Shown one piece after another: positions 8,581-14,698 of a stretch of 30,040 nt of DNA. Position 1 is the first letter of the stretch, and every line of letters begins with the position of its first letter. Source of the stretch: Bacteroidota bacterium (GTDB lineage: Bacteria > Spirochaetota > Spirochaetia > JABMQR01); contig JABMQR010000036.1 in the NCBI GenBank assembly GCA_013202335.1, forward strand, positions 1 through 30,040, given 5' to 3'. A program made the translations under genes and the position numbers. Below the pieces are notes generated by a model. That model was not told the DNA's origin and did not search any database. It saw only the letters and a program-made list of their open reading frames with translations.

Positions 8581-9309
8581 CTAGCTAAAGACCCACCGTG
8601 CTATTGTCCCCTGCTGCAGAACCATTTCCCAATCACACATGTCTGCATTGTATACTCCAACCCCCAGGTGCACGGGAGTATCCAATGGAACCAGACTTAA
8701 CCCTTTCCATAGAAAATGAGGTGTTCCGGGCTTCACCTTTAACAGAGATGCCTGCTTGTCTGATACCAGAACCGGAGAGAGTGATACTTTATTTTTGAAA
8801 ATAGGCTTACCGAGAATGGTAGCAATAAGTTTATAAAATGATGAGTTTTCCAAATCATGTTTGACAAACTCCTCTCCAATCTCTTCCGGTAAATAAGAAT
8901 CTGTAATAGTAACCGGAACACCTTCAAGAGAGCGCAATCGAGAAATTTTATAGAAAGGTTTAGCACTTCCAGCATCCAAACTAAATTCTTTAATCAGCAT
9001 CTCATTCGGCTCAACAACTTCAATGGATAGAATCTTTGAAACAAGTTCCCGTCCCTGTGAATGAAGCAGCTCCTTGAAACTCTGAGGTCCCATAACTACT
9101 ACGCTTCCGATACCGGCGCGACGTGTTATAATACCCTGCTTAACAAGTTCTCCCAGAGCTCTCTTGATTGTAATAAGACTAACTTTATACTCCTGACTGA
9201 GGTCTTTGTCAGGTGGCAGTTTTTCGTTCAGTTTGTAATCTCCATGAAGTATTTTATTCATTACCAACCGTTTCACTTGCTCATAAAGGGGTAAATTATC
9301 CTCGTACAC
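8581..9309 (-). CDS. GntR-family transcriptional regulator, HutC/UTRA type
   Basis: A 242-residue one-component regulator. The N-terminal winged helix (about residues 6-70) has LPLYEQVKRLVMNKI, KLPPDKDLSQEYKVS and IKRALGELVKQGII, the standard GntR pattern. The C-terminal half (about 90-235) is a UTRA ligand domain, seen in FYKISRLRSLEGVPVTI and DSYLPEE. UTRA domains bind small molecules, often phosphosugars or amino-acid derivatives, and release DNA. The gene is first in the leftward series. Its own promoter (9347-9375) contains an element repeated in the importer promoter, so autoregulation and control of the importer are likely. Confidence 0.92.
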   Translation of the reverse strand: MYEDNLPLYEQVKRLVMNKILHGDYKLNEKLPPDKDLSQEYKVSLITIKRALGELVKQGIITRRAGIGSVVVMGPQSFKELLHSQGRELVSKILSIEVVEPNEMLIKEFSLDAGSAKPFYKISRLRSLEGVPVTITDSYLPEEIGEEFVKHDLENSSFYKLIATILGKPIFKNKVSLSPVLVSDKQASLLKVKPGTPHFLWKGLSLVPLDTPVHLGVGVYNADMCDWEMVLQQGTIARWVFS

Positions 9310-9339
9310 AAACCACTCCTGTTTCTCTTGACTGTTTCC

Positions 9340-9365
9340 AATTATTATATTAATATACTATTTAA
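9340..9365 (-). promoter_or_regulatory. Putative GntR operator, copy in gntR promoter
   Basis: This is the partner of the 6076-6101 element (24 of 26 positions identical). Its core is the 12-base palindrome TATATTAATATA. It covers the -10 box and spacer, consistent with autorepression. Confidence 0.55.
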
Positions 9366-9375
9366 TCATTGTCAA
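9347..9375 (-). promoter_or_regulatory. Promoter of gntR
   Basis: Minus-strand TTGACA (9370-9375), a 17-base spacer and TAATAT (9347-9352) sit about 40 bases before the gntR start. The box sequence and spacing match the importer promoter at 6083-6111. Confidence 0.7.
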
Positions 9376-9401
9376 TTAAATTACATCTGAACGGGGTAAA
9401 T

Positions 9402-9995
9402 ATGTTAGCAAGAATGTTCGTTGGATGCAATCCATCCTCATCAATACTACACCAAATGAAAGAAGATATACAATATATCAGGAAGAGCCTTAAAGATGTG
9501 CCAATAGATTGGGTTCCTGTTGATCGTTATCATATGACTTTAAGATTCTTAGGCATGCAAAAGATTGAAATAGAAAATGATATCATCAAAACGTATTCCA
9601 AACTTCTTTCAGGTTTCGGTATGCTTACGATTCCTATGATTGGCTATGATGTGCTCACAATTACTGATGAGACCCGGATTGTTATTGCACGATTTCAGCA
9701 AACACCTGAGCTAATGGAATTATACAACACACTGAAGCAGGTTTCCCCTGACAAAGAGTCAGAAACTCAATGGCCAAATTTTATTCCCCACATTTCCCTG
9801 GGATGGCTTACCTCAATCCCCGACTCACTAAAAGTTGATGATATTCACTCGTTTGTTCATGAATTTGAACTCAAAGAGAACATTTCCCTGAAAATAGCTC
9901 ATATCACTCTATTCCACAGCCTTATAGGTGACTCTAATGATAAACGATATATCCCAAAAGGTATAATCAAACTGGATAAGAAGAAAACCCCATAA
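9402..9995 (+). CDS. thpR: RNA 2',3'-cyclic phosphodiesterase (2H phosphoesterase family)
   Basis: A LigT/ThpR-type enzyme that opens 2',3'-cyclic phosphates on RNA ends. Both signature HxT/S motifs are present: HMTLRFLG (His44, Thr46 from the ATG used here) and HISLGW (His130, Ser132). The protein is 197 residues, normal for the family. A TTG at 9369 would extend it by 11 residues but overlaps the divergent gntR promoter. The ATG at 9402, with GGGG 5 bases upstream, is preferred. Its last codons and stop lie inside a dispersed repeat (9983-10016), so the C-terminal KKKTP may be encoded by that repeat. Confidence 0.88.
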   Translation: MLARMFVGCNPSSSILHQMKEDIQYIRKSLKDVPIDWVPVDRYHMTLRFLGMQKIEIENDIIKTYSKLLSGFGMLTIPMIGYDVLTITDETRIVIARFQQTPELMELYNTLKQVSPDKESETQWPNFIPHISLGWLTSIPDSLKVDDIHSFVHEFELKENISLKIAHITLFHSLIGDSNDKRYIPKGIIKLDKKKTP

Positions 9996-10016
9996 AACGA
10001 AGCACTCGCCCCTTAT
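9983..10016 (-). repeat. Dispersed CTTCGTTT/GGGGTTTTC motif, copy B
   Basis: Minus strand: ATAAGGGGCGAGTG followed by CTTCGTTTTATGGGGTTTTC. It aligns over most of its length with 373-409 and overlaps the 3' end of thpR. No inverted repeat is visible. Confidence 0.5.
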
Positions 10017-10099
10017 GAATACCCATTAAACCCTACCACCAGCACAACGCCCGACTGAAGAGATTGCGGGGGGGGGTAATAGATGAATTTCAGCCTGAA

Positions 10100-10454
10100 G
10101 GTATTGATATGGTTATGGAATGTCGCCACAAGTGCATAATTCACCCACTTCCATTGCCTGTAAATTGGTATCTGCTATACCAAGCGCAAGATAGTACGCA
10201 CAATTATAAATCACAAAAAGTGAACCGCAGCCAAATAGATATAAACGTGGAAGATTACGTATTTCTTTCGCAAAAGTTTTAGGCTTAAAAAGAAGAGATC
10301 CAAGAAACAGACCGCCGACTACATAGATAATTGCACCAGATGTAAAAGGTCCTATCTTTTCAGAGATACTCCGAACCAGTGCAACACTCATACTCCATAG
10401 CAATACAGCTGTCAGACCATAAAGTGTATATCTATCAATATGCATTTTTTGCAT
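10100..10454 (-). pseudogene. Decayed YddG-like EamA/DMT exporter
   Basis: The intact part (113 codons from 10454) starts MQKMHIDRYTLYGLTAVLLW and runs through three predicted helices to ALGIADTNLQAMEVG. This is the N-terminal third of a YddG-type aromatic amino acid exporter of about 290 residues. After QAMEVG the frame is lost. The family continuation shows up in pieces: VNY in the next frame (10136-10144) and LW plus ITI in the third frame (from 10131). The rest is missing and a G9 tract lies just beyond (10068-10076). This indicates stepwise decay of a once full-length gene. The family call rests on recalled YddG patterns. Confidence 0.65.
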
Positions 10455-10608
10455 CAGCTTATATCTCCAGAACAGTAACCTATAGCGTCTTTAGCATTAT
10501 CTTTTTTTATCAGCATGCAAGGATAATAAAATCAATTGACAATAACTAATATGAACTCTTTTGACCAGCAGTTTTTTTCATTTTTTGAGGTAATGTTATG
10601 GGATAACC

Positions 10609-10627
10609 CGTCAGGGAAAATGTCACC
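10609..10627 (+). repeat. 19-base repeat, possible insertion-sequence end, copy 1
   Basis: CGTCAGGGAAAATGTCACC matches 24871-24889 with one mismatch. Here it runs into two tandem ACCTCTCTTA units. Multiple short repeats next to a GTCA-type end resemble insertion-sequence termini, but no transposase is nearby, so it may be a solo remnant. Confidence 0.45.
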
Positions 10628-10815
10628 TCTCTTAGAAATAAGCGTACCTCTCTTAATAGTATTTTTTGAGTATCTGTATATTTGTATACCAGTTGTACCA
10701 GCTTTTCATCCAATTTCTTCCTGCTATCAGTAAAAAAATACTATCTGCTGGTTACATACTGAATGGCCCGTCTCCCCCTACTGTTCCCATGATTTTATTT
10801 TTTGTAACTTTATTC

Positions 10816-10844
10816 TTGCATAGTAACACAACCAATGTTATTAT
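10816..10844 (+). promoter_or_regulatory. Promoter of the AbiE-like pair, probably leaderless
   Basis: TTGCAT (10816-10821), a 17-base spacer and TATTAT (10839-10844). The ATG at 10854 is only 9 bases after the -10 box, so transcription would start at or just before the start codon. No Shine-Dalgarno sequence precedes the ATG. The spacer holds an imperfect inverted repeat (AGTAACA, TGTTATT) that could be an operator. Confidence 0.5.
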
Positions 10845-10853
10845 ACAGATATT

Positions 10854-11834
10854 ATGTTACCAAAACAGGACATCTATATTCAGTCAATAACCTCATACAT
10901 CGATAAAAGCTTAGGACTTTCAATAATACCGCAGCTATGGAATGAATCTGATAAACTTCCTCTCCTTCTAACTGAACAATATATGTTTTACACCTTCAAA
11001 TTAGCTGGATTAGATTGTCTGCTTTTCATCGCTAAAACGAACGAATCAACTCCGGCGGTTATCGTAAAACACGGCAGACTACTTACAAAATATTGGAAAG
11101 GGGGAATTATCTTTTCAAAATCCGGACTAACATCAACGGATAGAACGCGTTTAATCACGGCAAAAGTACCATTTATCATTCCGGATAAGCAGCTGTATCT
11201 CCCATTTGTAGGGATAGATATGAAAGAACTTTTCCCACTCCAACCAAGAAAGGGTCAGACTGTTAGCCCTTCAGCACAGGTCCTTATCCTGGGGAAACTC
11301 TATAATAAATCCTGGATTAGTGATTCTCCATCAAAAATTTCGGATCAAATTGGAATGACAAAAATGTCCATTGGAAGAGCTTTCAAAGAGCTTGAACTTC
11401 ATGGAGTTGTCGATATCAAGAAGAAAGGTAGAGAGAAGACCCTTGTTTTCGAGCAGAAAGGTAAGATGCTCTGGAAAAATGTACTTAACATAATAAAATC
11501 GCCTGTAACATCCTCAGAAACACTCCCTTTCAAGCCAAAAATAAATATGGTTCTGTCCGGGGAGTCAGCCCTTTCAAAGTACACCATGATTCAGGAACCT
11601 TACCGGAAAACATTTGCAGTATCGAACAGAAGCAGCTATTTAGCCACAACAGATGGTATTACACCCATAGATACAGGAACCGATTTCGTTATTGAGAAAT
11701 GGTCCTATAATCCGGACATTTTTTCTCAAAATGGAGTTGCAGACCCTCTATCGGTTTTCCTCAAATTCAAAACAACAGATGATGAAAGGATAGAGAAAGC
11801 CCTGGATGAACTGATAGCGGATATGAAATGGTAA
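10854..11834 (+). CDS. Winged-helix protein, AbiEi-like antitoxin/regulator candidate
   Basis: A 326-residue cytoplasmic protein. A middle winged helix (about 140-200: SPSKISDQIGMTKMSIGRAF, then KELELHGVVDIKKKG) indicates DNA binding. The N-terminal domain (about 40-125) contains TPAVIVKHGRLL, RTRLITAKVPFIIP and KQLYLPFVGIDMKE, a pattern I associate with regulators paired to nucleotidyltransferases. The C-terminal domain is unrecognised. The gene overlaps the next one by 7 bases, as in type IV toxin-antitoxin pairs where AbiEi represses the operon and neutralises the partner. Classical AbiEi has its winged helix at the N-terminus, so this is at most a divergent relative. Confidence 0.65.
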   Translation: MLPKQDIYIQSITSYIDKSLGLSIIPQLWNESDKLPLLLTEQYMFYTFKLAGLDCLLFIAKTNESTPAVIVKHGRLLTKYWKGGIIFSKSGLTSTDRTRLITAKVPFIIPDKQLYLPFVGIDMKELFPLQPRKGQTVSPSAQVLILGKLYNKSWISDSPSKISDQIGMTKMSIGRAFKELELHGVVDIKKKGREKTLVFEQKGKMLWKNVLNIIKSPVTSSETLPFKPKINMVLSGESALSKYTMIQEPYRKTFAVSNRSSYLATTDGITPIDTGTDFVIEKWSYNPDIFSQNGVADPLSVFLKFKTTDDERIEKALDELIADMKW

Positions 11835-12592
11835 TTGGTCTGGATATATTCCGACAGTTTTTCAGAGATTTTGAAAATCGCTATGTACTCATAGGTGGAA
11901 CAGCTTCAAGTATTGTAATGGAGGAAGCCGGTGCCGAATTCCGGGCAACAAAAGATCTTGATATTGTTCTCTGTATCGAAATTTTTGACTCAGCATTTGC
12001 ATTGAAATTCTGGGAATTCGTAAACATGGGGGAATATACAAACCGCCAAATAAGCACAGGAAAAAGACTATTTTATCGATTCCATTCTCCTAAAAAACGT
12101 GAATATCCTTTCATGCTTGAACTCTTCTCTAAAATCCCCGATTCGCTTTCGATAGACCCGGCTATCTGTACTCTCACACCTATACCAGTGGATGATGAGA
12201 TATCCAGCTTATCAGCAATCATTCTGGAACCGGATTATTATAATTTCATTCATAAGAACACAATAGTAATAACAGGATTGCCGGTAGTCGGTCCAGAAAT
12301 TCTTATTCCACTAAAAGTCAGAGCCTGGCTGGATTTGTCTTCAAGAAAAGAAAAAAACGAAGGGGTTGATTCAAGGGATATTAGAAAACATCGCAATGAC
12401 ATTTTCCGACTATTTCCATTAATTCCCGGGGAAAAATCAATTGATTGTTCTCAGAGAATTAAGAATGACATGATTCTCTTTATTGAAAGAATACAATTCG
12501 AATCCAGATTGGATTTAAAGGCTCTGGGAATCAGAACATTATCACTGGATGACATTTTGACCAGATTTAAAACGATCTACAAACTGCAGTAG
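11828..12592 (+). CDS. AbiEii-like nucleotidyltransferase (type IV toxin candidate)
   Basis: A 254-residue minimal nucleotidyltransferase. The Gly-Gly motif is in YVLIGGTASSIV (Gly23-Gly24), followed by the metal-binding pair in RATKDLDIVL (Asp43, Asp45). Later come LIPLKVRAWLDLSSR and KHRNDIFRL, patterns found in the AbiEii/AbiGii toxin family. Such toxins transfer nucleotides to tRNA or other targets and give phage defence. The start codon lies inside the end of the upstream gene (7-base overlap), so translation is probably coupled. All visible active-site residues are present, so it is likely functional. A non-toxin role cannot be excluded. Confidence 0.75.
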   Translation: MVIGLDIFRQFFRDFENRYVLIGGTASSIVMEEAGAEFRATKDLDIVLCIEIFDSAFALKFWEFVNMGEYTNRQISTGKRLFYRFHSPKKREYPFMLELFSKIPDSLSIDPAICTLTPIPVDDEISSLSAIILEPDYYNFIHKNTIVITGLPVVGPEILIPLKVRAWLDLSSRKEKNEGVDSRDIRKHRNDIFRLFPLIPGEKSIDCSQRIKNDMILFIERIQFESRLDLKALGIRTLSLDDILTRFKTIYKLQ

Positions 12593-12681
12593 ACCAGAGT
12601 TAGGATTGAGTAATATCGAATTACAGAATTTTGACACAAGTCTGAAATTCTGAGCAATAAACAAGATGAAGATGTACGATC
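12593..12681. other. Short intergenic stretch with a hairpin
   Basis: CAGAATTT (12624-12631) and AAATTCTG (12645-12652) form an 8-bp stem with a 13-base loop downstream of the nucleotidyltransferase gene. There is no T-run after it, so it is at best a weak terminator for the pair. Confidence 0.3.
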
Positions 12682-12750
12682 CAGTATGATGAAAAAATCA
12701 TCCCTATCGAAGTTAAGGCATCCCAGTATGTAAAATGTACCTTGCACCTA
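12682..12750 (+). pseudogene. Remnant of a DUF4143 (AAA ATPase) C-terminus
   Basis: One frame reads QYDEKIIPIEVKASQYVKCT. The PIEVKA motif with a downstream Lys is the hallmark of the DUF4143 domain at the end of many archaeal/bacterial AAA ATPases (usual form: VPIEVKAG then an N and a K-S-L). No start, stop or rest of the gene is present, and the adjacent SDR gene runs in from the other strand. It appears to be a leftover from a deletion. Confidence 0.5.
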
Positions 12751-13545
12751 TTAAAGGGACGGGATATGAAGAGCCCCATCGACATGAATCACTGATCCGG
12801 TAGAGAATGCAAATTCTCCCTTAATGAGACAGGCGACTGCTTTACCAAGATCTGCTGGCTGCCCCCATCGTTTCTGGGGAACAAGTCCATCCTGTATCAG
12901 CCTGTCATATTTCTCCTTTACAGCACCAGTCATATCGGTTTGAATTATCCCCGGCCGGAGCTCGTAAACACCAATATCCTCTGCCGCAAGGCGATGAGCA
13001 AAAAGCTGAGATGCCATAGAGATGCCAGCTTTTGAGATACAGTACTCACCACGGTTTGTGGAGACCATCTCAGAAGAAACTGAACCGATAAAAACAAGCC
13101 CGCGGAACCCTCTGTCAGCAGAAGACAAAGACAGCCAGTACCGGACAGCTGCCTGGCTAAGAAAGAATGAACCTTTCAAGTTAGTATTTAAAAGACGGTC
13201 AAAGGACTCTTCACTCATATCAAGAATATCATTCCTCTCTTTAGGAGCGACCCCTGCATTGTTAACAAGCCCGTGAAAATCCCCAAAGTAGTTAAGAACA
13301 TTATCCAATAGTTCCTGCCGGCTGGAATCCTGACTAATGTCCCCTTGAAAAATTTCGAATCTTCTCTCATATCCGGCCTGTTGTGAAACTTTTTCACACT
13401 CTGCAAGAGTCTCCTCCGCTGCCTGTTTATTACCTGCATAATTAATAGCAACACTGAATCCCTGCCCTGCCAATTCCAATGCGATACCCCGACCAATACC
13501 GCGGCTTGATCCAGTAACAAGAATAATCTTTTCATTATGACTCAT
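12751..13545 (-). CDS. SDR-family NAD(P)-dependent oxidoreductase
   Basis: A classical short-chain dehydrogenase of 264 residues. The cofactor motif is TGSSRGIG (11-18), the structural motif is NNAG (95-98), and the catalytic Ser155, Tyr168 and Lys172 are in GSVSS and YCISK. The 3-ketoacyl-ACP reductase-like set includes sugar and polyol dehydrogenases. The ribosome binding site GGAAAGGA precedes the ATG. The promoter (13572-13601) contains a LacI-type operator within its spacer, so it belongs to the LacI regulon and probably oxidises or reduces a hydroxyl group of the compound handled by this locus. Confidence 0.9.
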   Translation of the reverse strand: MSHNEKIILVTGSSRGIGRGIALELAGQGFSVAINYAGNKQAAEETLAECEKVSQQAGYERRFEIFQGDISQDSSRQELLDNVLNYFGDFHGLVNNAGVAPKERNDILDMSEESFDRLLNTNLKGSFFLSQAAVRYWLSLSSADRGFRGLVFIGSVSSEMVSTNRGEYCISKAGISMASQLFAHRLAAEDIGVYELRPGIIQTDMTGAVKEKYDRLIQDGLVPQKRWGQPADLGKAVACLIKGEFAFSTGSVIHVDGALHIPSL

Positions 13546-13571
13546 ATTGCATCCTTTCCAATTTTTATGTT

Positions 13572-13601
13572 ATTATATTGTTGCGTGCAACTATATGTCA
13601 A
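13572..13601 (-). promoter_or_regulatory. SDR gene promoter
   Basis: Minus-strand TTGACA (13596-13601), an 18-base spacer and TATAAT (13572-13577), both boxes at consensus. The LacI operator occupies most of the spacer. Confidence 0.75.
13580..13591. promoter_or_regulatory. LacI-family operator, copy 1
   Basis: GTTGCGTGCAAC, one central change from the palindrome GTTGCATGCAAC found in front of tctC. It lies between the -35 and -10 boxes of the SDR gene, where a repressor excludes polymerase, and about 32 bases upstream of the lacI -35 box. Confidence 0.7.
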
Positions 13602-13623
13602 TAACCCAGAATTGTCATATTTG

Positions 13624-13652
13624 TTGAAACAACCTGCTTAATTTTGTATTCT
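13624..13652 (+). promoter_or_regulatory. Probable lacI promoter
   Basis: TTGAAA (13624-13629), a 17-base spacer and TATTCT (13647-13652), about 30 bases before the lacI start. It is weaker than the operator-bearing promoters, as suits a regulator gene. Confidence 0.5.
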
Positions 13653-13681
13653 TTATAAACCTGAAAATTTGAGGTGAATAA

Positions 13682-14689
13682 ATGGTAAAACGAGTTACCG
13701 TATATGACATAGCAGCAGAATTGAAAATCTCACCAAGTACCGTTTCCAGAGTTTTAAACAACTCCAGCTTAATCAGCAATGAAAGGTCTCAACAGATTCT
13801 TGATACTGCAGAATTATTAGGATACAAGAAACGTACCATAAAAAAACATATGAACCGGGCCATACTTAACATCCACCTATTCCTCCCTCAAACTGATAAT
13901 ACACTAACTCATTTTTTCTACAACATATCCGAACTTATTGATGCGATCCAAATAGGATTTGGTGAAGTAAAACTGAACTTCATTACAAGAGTAAATGACG
14001 GGAACATAGAATTTCTTGAAAAGAAAAAAACCGGCCAAATAGACGGATGCATATTTGCATTTACCCAACCGAATAAAACTCTTGCAGAAAAACTGGAAAA
14101 GAGATTTATTCCCTACATCCTGCTAAACAGGTTCTCAGAAAGAGGAAGTTCAATAATCTATGACGTCCCTCTGGGGATTAAGCAATTGGCAGAAGAACTT
14201 GTCACAGCCCGTGGGCAAACGCTAAAACCCTGCTACATCGGCTTTAGAAAGTTGCCGCTTGTCTCGCAGGCAAGATTCGAAGCTGCGGATTCGGTATTCA
14301 GGAAACACAAAATTAAGTTTGATATCTCATCAAGTTTGGTGGTAAACGATCTTAATGAGATCCATTCTTCAGGATTAAACTGGGTACTGAAAAATAAATT
14401 CAACGCTGTTATGGCATTTAATGATATTGCAGCACTTTCAGTCCTTCAGGCCGGATTAGCCAAAGGAATTCGTTTCCCTGAAGATATGCTGCTGAGCGGA
14501 TGCGACGATTCTCCCATTCAGCAACTATTAGATCGGAGAATTGATACAGTGGATCTTTCCATTCCCAAGTTGGGAAAGAAAGCAGGTGAATGGCTTAAAA
14601 ACTGGATAATAGAGAGAAAAGAGGAGAAAATTCAGGAAGTTCTTCCTGTTTCGTATATCAGGGGCGATACAATACATCTTCCTTCTTAA
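13682..14689 (+). CDS. LacI-family transcriptional regulator
   Basis: A 335-residue regulator. The N-terminal LacI helix-turn-helix and hinge read VTVYDIAAELKISPSTVSRV (about 5-24), LNNSSLISNERSQQI and LGYKKRT. A periplasmic-binding-protein-like effector domain follows (about 60-330), with NAVMAFNDIAALSVLQAGLAK and LLSGCDDSP. The ribosome binding site GAGGTG precedes the ATG. It stands between the divergent SDR gene and the convergent flavoprotein operon. Copies of its likely operator (GTTGCATGCAAC type) lie in front of the SDR, tctC and VOC genes. The inducer is probably the transported substrate or an intermediate. Confidence 0.93.
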   Translation: MVKRVTVYDIAAELKISPSTVSRVLNNSSLISNERSQQILDTAELLGYKKRTIKKHMNRAILNIHLFLPQTDNTLTHFFYNISELIDAIQIGFGEVKLNFITRVNDGNIEFLEKKKTGQIDGCIFAFTQPNKTLAEKLEKRFIPYILLNRFSERGSSIIYDVPLGIKQLAEELVTARGQTLKPCYIGFRKLPLVSQARFEAADSVFRKHKIKFDISSSLVVNDLNEIHSSGLNWVLKNKFNAVMAFNDIAALSVLQAGLAKGIRFPEDMLLSGCDDSPIQQLLDRRIDTVDLSIPKLGKKAGEWLKNWIIERKEEKIQEVLPVSYIRGDTIHLPS

Positions 14690-14698
14690 AATTGATCA

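Larger units (their letters stand above)
10455..10853. other. AT-rich intergenic debris with an IS-end-like repeat
   Basis: No credible gene is seen. Short open frames here lack family patterns and ribosome binding sites. The region holds the repeat at 10609-10627, a tandem pair of ACCTCTCTTA (10625-10634 and 10646-10655, 21 bases apart) and, at its right end, the promoter of the AbiEi-like gene. Confidence 0.5.

Noticed and set aside
9983..10076. Repeat B and nearby sequence as an integron attC site
   Set aside because: I could not find the paired inverted core sites expected of attC, no integrase is in the window, and the neighbouring genes do not look like cassettes.
10536..10733. Short plus-strand open frames between the YddG remnant and the AbiE-like pair
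   Set aside because: No family pattern, no ribosome binding site, and the region contains a repeat and low-complexity T-runs.
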